This document shows positions 11,382 to 23,752 of a stretch of DNA of 64,000 nucleotides, piece after piece. A program made the position numbers and the translations under genes. Numbering within the stretch: the first letter of the stretch is position 1; every line of letters starts with the position of its first letter. The stretch comes from Cryptomeria japonica (Eukaryota > Streptophyta > Pinopsida > Cupressales > Cupressaceae): positions 558,275,136 to 558,339,135 of the forward strand of contig NC_081413.1 in assembly GCF_030272615.1 (NCBI RefSeq). The letters are read 5' to 3'. Below the pieces are notes generated by a model. That model did no database searches. It was not told the DNA's origin and saw nothing but the letters and a program-made list of their open reading frames with translations.

Positions 11382-11551
11382 TTGCCATTCCGTCAAGATG
11401 CAATACAACAATTTTTCTTGAGGAATAGACCATGTTATGTTTGTTGAATTCAGAGTTCATCTTGTGTTTTATCACCATACACATTACTAGGATCAATTAA
11501 AAGTTAAAGCCTTAATAATGGTAGATGGTAGCAAGAAAGCATATGTTAAAA

Positions 11552-11585
11552 ATTAACTGGGAAGCCCTTATTGAGAGTCTAATGC
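11552..11585 (-). repeat. Inverted fragment of the copy A/B duplication
   Basis: The reverse complement of this 34 bp segment matches 9315-9348 in copy A at 31 of 34 positions, sharing AATAAGGGCTTCCCAGTTAAT. It is a third, inverted partial copy about 2.2 kb away. Confidence 0.7.
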
Positions 11586-11589
11586 ATTT

Positions 11590-12120
11590 ATTTTAATTTT
11601 TTTCGTGTGTTTTTTTAAGTGGGAATGCCTGGCTGCCTATGGGACGGTTGGGAGATGTCATTGCTGTGCCCAGAAAATTGCTGTGTTTCCAGAATGTTTC
11701 CAAGATCGGTCTTTGTGAAAAGGAAGGAAATGAGATGGTGGGGGGGAGGGCTGGGGACGTATTCCCCTGTACTGTAAGTCTGTATGGTAACATTAGGGGA
11801 TTAATGGTTGACCAGTCAACTACAATTAAATTGTAGACTTGTAGTGGCCTTGGCCCTCCCCATATATTTCTTATTCATTGGACTTCAAAATTAAACTGTT
11901 GGCATCAAACTTCTTACAATGTTTTAAATGCTAATTTAGACACAGACATGGCAGTTCCTGGTAAATTTATTTTAGTCAGACTTAAAGTTTTAGTTATTCT
12001 AACTTATGTTAATTTATCCAGAAGTAGCATGAAAGAATTACTATTGTGAAACAAACTGATGCAGTTAAATTGTAATCTTTGGGTGCAACTCTTGATGACA
12101 TTGGAAATTTTTTTTTGCAG
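11590..12120. other. Presumed intron sequence upstream of a coding exon
   Basis: No supported gene in this stretch. Short open frames on both strands near 11593-11836 lack codon structure or splice context. The segment ends in a pyrimidine tract and TTTTTTTTGCAG, an excellent splice acceptor for the exon that starts at 12121. Confidence 0.6.
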
Positions 12121-12170
12121 TTGCATGCCACTTTTGAAGAGTCACGCAAGAATGTTTTGGTAGAGCATTG
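12121..12170 (+). CDS. Small internal exon of the host gene
   Basis: A 50 bp exon between a textbook acceptor (long T tract then GCAG) and donor (CATTG|GTAAGC). In the frame that joins to the next exon it is fully open, encoding 16 residues (LHATFEESRKNVLVEH) plus two bases of a Trp codon. The other frame compatible with an open next exon contains a stop here. Agreement of splice sites and phase with the exon at 12254 is the main support. Confidence 0.7.
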
Positions 12171-12253
12171 GTAAGCACCTTGGACATTTGGTGCTTCTCT
12201 TAATACAACATATATCATAAGAGACACTTTTGATTTTTATCACTGCTCTGTAG

Positions 12254-12383
12254 GATATTTTTAGTACAGATGGACCTTCCAGAAGCATATGCCAAATTTG
12301 TGGAAAGCCACTTACAGAGACATCTACAGAGAAATCATTTACAGAAAGAGATTTTGGAGCATCGGAAGTTTGTGTCGGACAAG
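12254..12383 (+). CDS. Internal exon of the host gene, helical segment
   Basis: A 130 bp exon after TGCTCTGTAG and before GACAAG|GTATGC. It takes one base to finish the split Trp codon, then runs 43 codons and ends in phase 0, exactly what the large exon at 13077 needs. The peptide starts IFLVQMDLPEAYAKF and continues into a Leu/His/Gln-rich amphipathic stretch (HLQRHLQRNHLQKEILEHRK) that looks helical. A second frame is also open and contains a CxxC-like ICQIC motif, but joining it to the large exon creates an immediate stop, so I reject it. No family recognised. Confidence 0.7.
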
Positions 12384-12781
12384 GTATGCATGGAAAGGCA
12401 TTATTTTGGAAGTTAAGTTATTCTCACGATTTCTGTATTGTTCTTTTATACAAGCCTCAGTTATCCATTGTGCTTTGAAATTGAGATTGTTGGGGAATAT
12501 TTAGCTTGAAAGGTGGACATGCAATTATCTATGACATGAATTACAAATTTTTAACTATATTGAACTGCTTTCCAGTCTCTGTGTTAATGTGGACATTAGA
12601 CAGAAGAAAAAGGATCGCATATCATGTTACGAGACTCTTTAGTTGAAAATGTACTTACCTTTTGAAATCATGTTGCTTACTATCGAGGAGTATATTGCTA
12701 AACTTTATAAAACTTCACGACTAATGTTATGAAGCTGTTCTGATAGAGGCATTTCTTGGGTTTCCATTTTTGTTCTTGAAT

Positions 12782-12980
12782 TTGATAAAACACATTTGCC
12801 AATGGAACTAATTTTTTGTTTTCGAAATTGATAAAACATGTTTACTGTTGTATCTAATTTTCTTTTTCTTGAAGTTGATAAAACATGTTTATTGTCGTAA
12901 CTCGTATGTAATCTTTTATTCTTAAAGTTGATAAAGCATATTTTTTACACTTACATCCCTTGTGAATGTTGATAACTTGA
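12782..12980. repeat. Intronic degenerate tandem repeat of about 47-53 bp
   Basis: TTGATAAA(A/G)CA recurs at 12782, 12828, 12875 and 12928, with a weaker copy near 12968. Each is preceded by a T-rich TTCTT(G/A)AA.TT segment. It lies wholly inside the intron between 12383 and 13077. Confidence 0.7.
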
Positions 12981-13076
12981 CACTAGGTCTAATTCATTAC
13001 TACTTTTTATATAGCAATCTAGCAATTGGCTTCTTGAAATTGGTACATAATTTCTGTGTGTGGAACATTTTGTCAG

Positions 13077-15110
13077 GCAAGATGTAAAGAGAATCTAATA
13101 GATTCAGAGACACTGTGCTATACAAAGGAAGGGGCACAGATCAGGAAGGAAATTGATCTTTCACAATTAAAAAATCTGCCAGTTCATGCTATTGCTGAAG
13201 TTGAAGAACAGGAAAAATCAAATTCTGAATTTACAAAGCTTAGTTCTGATTCAAGTACTCAATATGGGGCTCACAAACCATCTGATTCAGAAGAATCTTC
13301 TGATGTGAAAACCTTAACAAGTACCGAAATTCCTCCAGTTCAGGTGTCAGGTATGTGGAGTCCTACCCCAAAAATGACACCACAAGCTACTAAGTATGAA
13401 CAGCATCGAAATTGCTTGTCGGAAACAGAGAATCCAAAGCCAGTTAAAAATGTTTTCTCTGACGCAAGGCTAAAGCAATGTTCAGGCCTTGCTGATGAAC
13501 AACCAGTTTGCAGAGATGATGTGCTGTCTTCAGTTAAAGAAACATTGTCTACCACCAATGTTGATTGTCCAGGATTTTCTTCGCATTATGATTTAGGATC
13601 AGCTAGAAAAGAATGTTCTAATCTCCTACCAAGGAAAAGGCCAATCTTTTGGGCACCATCAAAGCTTGCAGAAGAGAATTCTGTTGATGATTCTATGAGG
13701 AGAAGCATTAGTGAAGAAGGACCAGACAAAAGACCATGCTTTAGTCTAGAAAAAACAGGTCCACTGCAGAATGTTGTATCTCAGCAGGATCATTTTCCTT
13801 CCCAGAGAGACCAACCAGCAGACAATCAAAATTGTTCTTTCCTTGTGAATACGGATAAGAAGGCTGGTGCTGAGGGTCACTTGCTTCATTTCAAGCAACC
13901 AATGAGTTCGAAAAATCCTATAGGAGAGTTAGAGATGCAGCCATTTAATAAGAGACAAGGCTATGTAGAGATGCAGATTCTTTCTTTAGGAAAGGATCAT
14001 CCTTCTGCTCTATCTTTACAGCAGGCAGAGTATTTGGACAAAAAATGTCATTTAAATTTGAGCAGTGAATTTTTTGAAGAACAACATTCCCAAAATACTA
14101 TGCATTCATCTTTGTTGGGTGATTTAACAAACAGAGTCAGTGTTCCAAATATGCAGGCAGACAAAACCCATTCCCTGATTCTTTCTTCATCTAATGGGAT
14201 TCAAGCTAGAGGGAGACAATCTGGCCTTAATCACGAGATCAACTGGGATGGAAATAATTTTTCTCTACCTTGTGTCTCTGCAAGAGGACCAACTCAGCAA
14301 GGCTTCCAACATGTATTCTACTCAGCACAAGACTTGCAGTTTTTCACTGACATTAAATCAAAAGAACTTAACCATCCTTTACAACGGAGAGACTCAAATC
14401 AATCTGGCAAGCAAGATGGTTTTGGTGACAATGTTCAAGAGCAACAAATTTTCTGGCAGAATCATCATCAAGAGAACCAATCCCATATATTCAAACATAC
14501 AGAGCAGAAACAGTCCTTGCAAGCTTCGGGTCAACAAGACCTTTTTTTCCCTGGCCTTTCTCCAGCAGCTGTTCCAAATTGGAATGGTCCTCTACATGCT
14601 ATACCGTGGAGGCCCCTTCCTGCAACAGCCATGCCTCAATTAGAGCAACATCCTAATCATGTGAATGGCATCAATAATCCAATTCCTGCTAGTTGGTCTC
14701 CTCCTAATTTCCTCCAAAAGCCATCCACTATAGATCATGGTCATACAAGGAGCAACAGTGAAAGAGAATTATTTGGTTTGCTACCTCAATGGGATAGTTT
14801 ACCTCAAAGCACAAATGGAGTCTCAAACCATGATCAATATGGAGATTTGAAAATCTATACAAGTATTGGTTTCTGTACTAGTAACAATGGCCATAGCCAA
14901 GAAGATTGGATCCAATTGCAACACTCACATGCTAATCCTTCATACCCATATGAGATAAGCTCAATACACAGAGCTGGTTACACTCCTTGTAGAAACATAT
15001 CTCCTATCTCCTACCCAAGTTCTGAAATTGCTCATTTCAGGCAGATGAGTTCTGGTTTGCAGAATATTAATGGACAAGGTCCATCTTTAAATTCTCCATG
15101 GAATTTGTAA
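13077..15110 (+). CDS. Large 3' exon of an unrecognised host protein (Ser/Gln/Asn-rich)
   Basis: The only long, intact, non-repetitive reading frame in the window: 677 codons then TAA. Staying open for 2 kb in sequence this AT-rich argues strongly for coding. The exon starts after TTTTGTCAG and continues the phase of 12254-12383. The N-terminal part is acidic and polar. Around exon residue 184 is a basic/aromatic motif (LPRKRPIFWAPSKLAEE), followed by KRPCFSL. The C-terminal third is rich in Pro, Trp, Asn, Gln and His (PNWNGPLHAIPWRPLP; SYPYEIS) and ends SLNSPWNL. There are no transmembrane segments, signal peptide, catalytic motif or canonical zinc finger. The low-complexity, motif-poor layout suggests a nuclear regulatory or scaffold protein, which is inference only. 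I do not recognise the family. Confidence 0.82.
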   Translation, partial: ARCKENLIDSETLCYTKEGAQIRKEIDLSQLKNLPVHAIAEVEEQEKSNSEFTKLSSDSSTQYGAHKPSDSEESSDVKTLTSTEIPPVQVSGMWSPTPKMTPQATKYEQHRNCLSETENPKPVKNVFSDARLKQCSGLADEQPVCRDDVLSSVKETLSTTNVDCPGFSSHYDLGSARKECSNLLPRKRPIFWAPSKLAEENSVDDSMRRSISEEGPDKRPCFSLEKTGPLQNVVSQQDHFPSQRDQPADNQNCSFLVNTDKKAGAEGHLLHFKQPMSSKNPIGELEMQPFNKRQGYVEMQILSLGKDHPSALSLQQAEYLDKKCHLNLSSEFFEEQHSQNTMHSSLLGDLTNRVSVPNMQADKTHSLILSSSNGIQARGRQSGLNHEINWDGNNFSLPCVSARGPTQQGFQHVFYSAQDLQFFTDIKSKELNHPLQRRDSNQSGKQDGFGDNVQEQQIFWQNHHQENQSHIFKHTEQKQSLQASGQQDLFFPGLSPAAVPNWNGPLHAIPWRPLPATAMPQLEQHPNHVNGINNPIPASWSPPNFLQKPSTIDHGHTRSNSERELFGLLPQWDSLPQSTNGVSNHDQYGDLKIYTSIGFCTSNNGHSQEDWIQLQHSHANPSYPYEISSIHRAGYTPCRNISPISYPSSEIAHFRQMSSGLQNINGQGPSLNSPWNL

Positions 15111-17264
15111 GGATTGATCCTCTTCTTAGTGCCTATAAAAGCCTATGCTAGTGTCAGATTGAGAAATTCAGATTAAATGCTTTAACGCAGGTCAAGATTT
15201 AGATTCTTGGCTAGATTGGGTCCTTTTAGTTACCCTTAAGACGATTCTGGCATTCCCATGTGAACAGGCTGCTATAAAGATTATTCTCAACATAATATTA
15301 TTACAGGAAAACTCAGTAGTGGGGAAAACAAGTGTAGAACTTGCATTAATATTCTCAAATATGGCCATATATATTATTAATGTAGGCAAGGAAAAGTTCC
15401 AACCAAATGTAAAAAAAACTATGGGTTATGGAATTGTACATTATAAATTGAAGAAAATGTCTCATTATTAGTAAATCCCTAGTTTTGGGCGTACAGAATG
15501 ATAGAGCTTTAAAATTATATTTAGATTGTACAATATTGTCTATTAGGTCAGCTGGGTTGTACTGGGTGTAAATTTTTGTCTAAGACATGATCTGTAATTG
15601 CTAACGTTTTCTGCAGCAGTATGGTTTGCCTGTGATTTGTGCTTTAGAGATCTTTGTTGTATTCCTTTTCCTCAAGATGATTCTGGAGAATCGCAAGTTT
15701 AATTCCTCTGTAAGTATATGACGATATATTCATGCATTTTTTCTGTAGATCATAGTAAAGCCTAGATACAGTGGCCTGTTTCTACCATTTTTCAATATTT
15801 CATACACTATCAATGTTTCATAATTAATGTTTATTTCAAAATGCAAAGATATGTAAAAGAAAACTGTTGTTTGCAACGAATGCAGTATTTGTAACAATCC
15901 AACCTGAACACGTTGGATGACTAAATCATAAATAATGAGGTGGTAGTTCCTGAAGTTTTTATGTGTATATTTCGCTGTGAAAGTAAATTACATGTTGATA
16001 CTGTAAGCAAATGGGAGTCAGAGTGACATCTTGTAAGTAGAAGAGAATTTCCATGTTCTGTAAAACAGTTGTTTTGAACACCAACAGAAGACTTTCAGAT
16101 TTCAAAAAAGAGAGCTAGACAAATCACTTAGGGTGACCTGGCTCCTCCTTGCCATCCAACCATTAGTATGATTAAAAGAAGTCCCCAAAGCATCATCACC
16201 ACAAACCTTTGTTTATGCCTTACTAGGGATAATTACTTAAATATTTTGGTGACTAATCTACTAAAATATGTTGGTGACTAATCTTGTTCAGTTTCATGCA
16301 TGTAAGAGCACTTGAAGGTGTCACAAAGGAGCAGCATGGAAGAGAGAGGCTTCAATGATGGGTAAAAAAAATGACGGTGGCATACACCAATCTTTTGTTT
16401 CACATTGCATTTGTATGGTTATGCATGAATTGAATGTTGTTGTATTGCTTGAAAGATTACTGCATTTATCTTAAGATGAGTGTGAGGTAATTGTTGACAT
16501 GAATATTAGCTATGTTACAAGCCTTGTTTTGAAGGTTAATGATTTCACCTATATTGATGACCTTATATGATTGTACTAAAAATATTGTGCAAATTTAACC
16601 AATCTTAGATTGGAAGAGTCTTTGATAGTAGCTTTCATCCTAGATTATGACCAGCTTAGAGGTCTATAATGGAGATGTAATAAATGTAATAGTGGATAAT
16701 GGTGTCTTTTTAACCCAAGTCAAATATTGAACCTTCAGAGAGTCAAATAATTTGGTTATCATTTGCAAGATTTTTGATTTATTGGAGAGTGATATAAAGC
16801 ACTTAGAATAATTTTGGCCTGCAAAATTGCAAATTATAGAAGAGATTTTTTTTTTAAGGGGTAAACGCTTTTAACCCGGAGCTATGAACCAGTGGGGCTT
16901 GAACCTTGATGGCAAGAACAACAACACAACAACTTAACCATCACAACATGCTACTATTGGCAAATTATAGAAGAGATTAATGGTAATAGAAAAGTATGAG
17001 TTTTTTCTAAAGATTGTGAGGATATGAAGGAGAGGTGAATGGCAAGATTTCGTGGGTATTGTTATCTTTGTTTCCATTTGTAGACAATTTGAGCTTCTTA
17101 TTTAGGTATTTAGTTTACAGTCTTGTTTAGTAAAATATTTTTGCCTATTGAGTTTGCTTTTCTAATTGGAGGGATTGTGAGTGGTTGAAGTCCAACTCAC
17201 AAATAGAGGTTGGAAATACTAAGAATGGACTTCTTAGGGTTTCTACATGCTATTGGCATTGGCT
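15111..17264. other. 3' flank of the host gene and spacer
   Basis: This presumably begins with the 3' UTR of the gene ending at 15110; no single polyadenylation site can be chosen. Further on the sequence is AT-rich with no supported frame. Confidence 0.5.
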
Positions 17265-17530
17265 TGAATTGCATTTGAATGCATTTGTTTTTGTTTCAAA
17301 ACTTGAATGGTTATCATGTGATCCTTAGGGATACTTACATCTTGAGGTTTTGTAAAAGAAAATCATTAGGTTGTTTCACGGATTTTGTGTTTGACACATC
17401 CATAAATTTGTTGGGCATTTCTCATTAACTTTATTTTGGAACGCATTTGAAGTCTTTGGCTAAAGCTTGAATTGCATTTGATTGCATTGTTTTTATTTCA
17501 AAACTTGAATGGTTATCATGTGATTGCATT
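17265..17530. repeat. Local direct duplication of about 70 bp
   Basis: GCTTGAATTGCATTTGA.TGCATT.GTTTTT.TTTCAAAACTTGAATGGTTATCATGTGAT occurs at about 17263-17322 and again at about 17465-17524, roughly 200 bp apart and nearly identical. Confidence 0.8.
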
Positions 17531-20104
17531 GTTTAGTATGAGTAATAGTCAAATCATTCTCTCTTATTCATTGGTTTCCATTGTTGGAGACCCTCATACT
17601 AGGAAGAGCTCTCTATTTAGATTTTTGTGAGGGAGCTCAATGTTTTGTGGCCAATTAGTAAAGCCTTTCATGACACATTCTTCTTTGGAAATATATTCTG
17701 GGTAGCTTACTTCATTATGAGAGTTATTCTATTGCTTATTTGATGGACTTGAATATGGTCTTGACCTATTGTAGAAGGCTATACTAATTTGCACCTTCAT
17801 TGGATTATATGCCATAAGAGTGTTTTTGTACTTGTAATATATCTCTTCTTATTTGTACAAATATTACCTTCTTTGGATGTCAAAAGGAGATAATTGTCGT
17901 CTTTATCTATATATTATAGTACTAGATATGCGAAGTTGATAGTAGCATGAATTGTAAAACTTGGTTGATTTATTGACACTTGTGATATGAAATATTCATT
18001 TGAGGTAATGTGAGACTGGTTTGACAATTTGTAATGCCTTGATAGAATGGATTTGAGGGGGAGGTGAGGATGAGTGTGGTTATAACCCTATGAATATGCA
18101 AAGCCATCATAAGTTCAAAGACTAGAAGTTATTTCTGATGTATCTTTACTATCTAACTTCCAAGATTATATATTTAAACTTTTTTTTTTCATTAAATGAT
18201 TACTCAATATGAATGAGCAATTTAATTCCTAATTGAATCCTTATACATGTTATGAGTATGATACAATTTTGTGAGAATACCAATGTTATGTGATGATATG
18301 TGAGGATAAATCATCAATGTTATGTGATGATCTGTGAAGATAAATCATTGATGTTATGTGAGGATTAAATGACTTTGTTGATATCTTAGTACATATTTTG
18401 ATTTTCACTAGGATAAAGTGCAATATTGAATAGACAATAGATAATTACCATGCCATGTTGATTGGACATTGCATGGAATTCCCCCTTAGCCAAATATGTT
18501 TTTTATAATGAATCTATCAATGATGTCTTATCATGTTTGTTCTTTTGTGGAATCTTTCAAGCAAAGTATGTGACGATGGTTGATATGAATCACTAGTGTG
18601 AAACAAGGTTTTTGTAAATGAACATTGAACTATACAAGTCCTTGATTGTTCATGTTTGCTTCATTTCTAGGTCTTAATACACACCATACAATGTACAATC
18701 AATGTATGATTTTGACATTGAAAGAAACATGCAAATGTGTGTTTCACATGCTGAGGTTGAAATCAATATAATACTATAAGCAAAATAATGTCAAGACTAG
18801 TTGAGGATTATCATTGTTGCATGAATGAGGAGTTGGCACTTCACTCCAATTTACTACTATGCTTTAAGTCTCATGATTTTTGAACTCCACCTTCACAAGA
18901 AACCTAATTGTAAGTCCACATGTTATACCAACTTTGTTTTCTTATTTTAATTATTAGTTAGGGTACTGTAACTTACTAGATGGTTGTAAAATGTTAAAAC
19001 ACAATAGTTAAATTTTAAGTGGCAACCAGAAGTCTATGTAGTACTTTTGAGGCTAAGGCACATTGATTTACAATAGGTTTTTGTTGTATTACATACATTG
19101 TAATTGAGTGTCACCTCTAAAATAACACATTAATTGTTACATTCTTGTGCTCTTTCTTGGTATGCATTATAATTATTATCTTTTGTTTCAACTTATTGTA
19201 TGATAAATGTTAGCTCTAGTTCTTAATGTTTTTTGTTGTTGTGTTTGTAATGTCAAGAGACTTCAATTTAGATGTTTTTTTTAATGAAGCAAAAAGATGG
19301 GATTGCAAGAGTAAATGTGCCAACTGATACAAAAATTAATTGTCACACAAAGATGAAGAATATCAACTTACGCAAGATCTTAGATATTTGTGGGAAATAT
19401 TGAAAGGAGATCACATCAACAAAGAATTAGCTAACTTGTACCTACAAAGTCGATCTAGGGTGACTAAGATGTTGGTACAAGTTAACATCACCTTGCATGA
19501 GATCCAAGCAAGGGTTTTATGCTTAAGGTAACTTGCCAATATCCCCACCCAACTATAGATTCTCTCCCATTGCCATTTATGTGTTTGTTTTGCCTTGGCT
19601 CCCTTGAGAACATGTGATTTCTTTCATTCATCATTGTTGTTGTGGAGGTGGGAACACCAATATAGGGTTTGATTGAGTCAAGCCTTTATACAACACAATT
19701 TTTTCCTCTCTTTCATGTGTGTGCAAGTGCAGATCCAAACGTTTTAGATTGCGACAATGGCAGAAATGAACACAATAGACATAGACAAACAATTTTAGAA
19801 TTTGTAGAGCCCAAAACTCTAGGACTATATAGCACCCAACATTAGTGTCCTAATTTGGCTTTAAGCTTTTAGGACAACCACCTTGAATGCTACTTAGGTC
19901 ATCTCTAGCATTAGCTGTCATCAAGACAATCTTCAAACACTAATTCCGAATGCTTCTATCTTGCTTAATCAACTTCATATTTCTATCACAAGTTCCTTTT
20001 TGTACTTCATTTCTACATTTTTTTTTCTCTTTTGCTCTTCTATTATGAATTTTATGCATTCTATTAATCTTATTCAAATTAGCCCCCTTTAGCCTGGTTC
20101 ACTA
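17531..20104. other. AT-rich spacer, no gene seen
   Basis: No gene. A short direct repeat (ATGTTATGTGATGAT.TGTGA.GATAAATCAT, about 18280-18360) is present three times in degenerate form. An open frame at 19340-19531 is too short and isolated to support. Confidence 0.5.
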
Positions 20105-20412
20105 TGTTAGGATATGGGGTTTTGTACACCTTATATGATGTTATAATGTTTAATTTATTATTATTATTTGTGGTGTGCGTAGGAGACCTAGAGATACATG
20201 CTTCACATGGGTTTAACATTCTTAGGGCTACTTCATGTGTTGTAACTTTTGCAAATATTTAATGTAAGGTTTCACATGGGAAAAGTATTTAATATAATAT
20301 TGGAGAAATATATTTAATAAAGTAAAAACTTAGTACCTAACATGAAATCAAAGGTTAATGGTTTTGTTATCTCATGGGATTAGTCACATGATTTTATGTA
20401 ATCTCATGGTTT
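20105..20412 (+). repeat. Left direct repeat (putative 5' LTR)
   Basis: Starts TGTTAGGATATGGGG. Similarity to the right copy is lost after about 20412, so either the LTR is longer and one copy was replaced, or the element is chimeric. Confidence 0.6.
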
Positions 20413-23400
20413 GAAACAATTTTAAATCCACCAAAATTTTAAATTAAACCCTCTTTAATAATAATTTTAGGTTTTTCCTTTTTATAGTTTCATCACCTTG
20501 AGCCATCCGAGTCAACACCATCATTAGCGAGCCACTTGAGTACCATCGACTTGTCCCCCCCGCTTGCTCCTATATAGTAACATAGGTTGATTTTTTCAAT
20601 TAGACATATTTTGAGCCCAAGTGTTGGTTTTTTGACTTTTTATTGTAACTAGAAAGTTGGTTCTACACACTACACAATGGTGTGATTTATTTTTTCAAAT
20701 TTTATCATTTTTGCAATAAAATGCTTAGTGGAAGTCAAATGTTCCTTTCAAAATTGGAGAGGTTATCACTTGTGCAAACATAGTTGGATTTTGGACTTTA
20801 ATAGTTGACATAAAACTCATTCAAAGCACTACATAGTGGATCAAATTTGGAGATGTTTTGACATGATTTATTTGCTATCATTTTCATCTGATCTATTTAT
20901 CAATTCTTATAGCTATGGTGATTCTATGAGCTTATGAAAAATCAAAACTTGGTGATTTGGTGTTTGTGTCATTGTATACTCAAACGTACATCTGAGATTA
21001 TTCTCATTTGACATGGTTATCAAAATATTATGGGATTTGCATGTTGTATTGTTGGGTCTACAAGTTGTGCAACGTTGCAGATGGTCTATACTTACAGATT
21101 GCATATATGGCTTGGATGTGGGTTGTTTGTAACCATAGATGCTTCAATGCTAATACAAACTCATATTGGTGGCTTGGTTTAGTCACTTGATTTTTTGGTT
21201 TGTTTTTCATGTTGATGAGGAGAGATGGTGTTACCAGGTATAGTCATGATGTGGGACCCATGTTGATTGTGTGATGTAAATAGACATGTGTGACATGATT
21301 GGATATTTTATGTTAGTACAGTTGATGATGATCATGGTGTCAAGGATGTTTCTTGCATTTAGGAATTTGACATGAGATGATTGTTTATTTAGGTTCTTTG
21401 TTGGTGGTGTTGGATTGATTCTTGATTGGTTGTGGTGGTGTATCTGCTTGTTTGAGGATCTTGCTTTTACTTTTTCTTTTGGGATCTCCTAGCATTGCAA
21501 TTGATTTATTTGATTGTTTAAGGCATTTGGTTGATTTTCAATTAGAAGATTATTATCATAATGTCATGGGTAGCTTGACTACACATTTCAATGGGAGTTT
21601 GCAACAATGGTAATTGGCGATGTATCTTTTTGATTTGGAGGTCGTAGTTTGACCCTTCCATTTGGGAGTTCTTGGTGTTAATTTCTTTGACTGTATTGGG
21701 TTCATGAATGATCTTTAGTTAGAGGATGGTTTTTCATGATGCTATGGAAAGCTTGGTATTGCAATTTAGTGGGAGCTTGCTATAGTGATGTGGATTCACC
21801 ATTTGAAGGTGTATGATCTTCTAGAGTGTTTATTGGTGTCATGGATGCTCTCTTGGATTTTGTTTCATTTGTAGTGAGGGTCCTTCAACATTTTGGGTTT
21901 CACTGACATGAGATGGTTATCTTTAGGCAATCTGAAGATGCTAATATCTTGGAGCCACGAAGGACTCTTGGAGTCTTCAGTTGAGGTGTTGTTTATGCTT
22001 TGTCATTTGATATGTGATCCTTGTTCAATACGATGTTTTGATATTGGTCATGATATGCTCTTGTTTGTGCACATTAGAGTTTTGGCATGATACAATTACT
22101 TTGTTGTGTTCATTTGAGCATATGATCTTCTTCTAGGAGATGCAAGATCATGTTTATATTCTTTGACATTGATCTTTTTAAGTTCTCTATTGAGTACATG
22201 ATCATTTTTTTGATTGCTTCATGATGATGCTATGTTTCATTTCAGAGTTTGACATGGATTGATTGGATTACATATGCTCATGGATACATAGAGACGTGTT
22301 GAGAAATTACTCTTGATGAGATTTCATCATGAAATTTGGAGGAGCCCACACCTTGCTTGGGCATGAGTTCAACATGGGCCTATGAGGAAATTGTTCTTGG
22401 ATAAGTGATGACGACTTGGATATCTTTAAGGAGCATTTTCATTCCCCACTTTTTTTCTACTCGATGGTTTATCATTTGTGGTATTGTCTGTTTTTCTTTC
22501 TTTTATGTGCATTATGTGTTATGCTTTGACTTTTGATGGATATGGATCTTGAGCTTGTTCATTTGGTTTTGGAGGGGTTCATTTGAGGAGTATTGACATG
22601 TTTATCTCGTTATGCATTGTGAGTCATTTATGATGACATTCATTGATGCCGAGTTTAGGAGATGATATTGGGATAATTCCCTTGGATTGGTAATGCATTT
22701 GGTTTAACCTTCATTTGGTTTGATAGGCTCACATCCATGTTGATTACATGATAATGTTTTATTGATCTGTGGGATTAAATGGATGGGTTTTGTTGATGTA
22801 TTCTCTTTGGGGTTTTATTGAGGAGCTAATAATTATCAAAACTTCATTTAAGGGATGTGCCGAAGAACATGCTTCAAGTTTTGATTTGCAAGTTCTTTAT
22901 TTGGTCTTTGTTTTCTTTCTAGATGTTTAGATTCACATGACATTAGATTTGAGGTCTTCTGTGGAGTTATGTTGATCACTAGAACTATGGTCATGTGTTA
23001 CTTCATTATCTTTTTTTGATGTCATGGAGGTTCCTTTGTCTATTTCCATTGTTGAGTTTGAAAAAATTGGGAGAGTTAAGAAGACTTATGGTGAGAGTTG
23101 TATTTGCAACATATTGGTTTGCAGGTTTTGCATGTCATTGTGGATTTTCCTTGGTACTATATGATGATGATTACAATTTCGATGTGATGCTATTAGTAGA
23201 TTTTTGGATGTCTTGATCATTTTCACATTTGACATTACCTACCCAGTGGGATTTCCTTGATGTGTAATGCTCATTGACAGGTTTGATGCTTGGAGCTTGT
23301 GATTCCATGTTATGGGTTGTATATGTTGTTGATATGAGGGTCACTTGTTATGATTTGTATACCTTTGAGGTATGGATAATTAGATGTGTTAAGGCTTGTT

Positions 23401-23752
23401 GTGGATATTATTTCAGACATGGAGATTACTTGTTTGTAGCTAATGATGGATATTTTAACCTTTGGATTGATTTTTTTGTTGGGGTATCAGTTGAGGCATG
23501 ATTATGCTTTTTGGTGACAATTAGTGTGACATCTCTTTGTATGGCTTCTTATCTTTGTGCATTGACATTGGAGAGGATGAGAACATTCATTCTTGGGATG
23601 GTGGTCATCTTGTTAATTGTTATAAGCATCTTGATGGAGCACATGGAACGTTTTGATTCCTTGATTGTATATGTGGATTTAAGTATTGTTCCCTTGTTCA
23701 TTTTCGAGGTTACTTGTTACCCCTTATGCAATGCATACAAGAAGTAGGAGAA

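Noticed and set aside
12254-12383. Alternative frame with an ICQICGKPL zinc-finger-like motif
   Set aside because: It would need the upstream exon in a frame with a stop, and it meets a stop right after the junction with the 13077 exon. The other frame fits both junctions.
14194-14643. 149-codon overlapping frame
   Set aside because: A shadow of the large exon in another frame, with no separate support.
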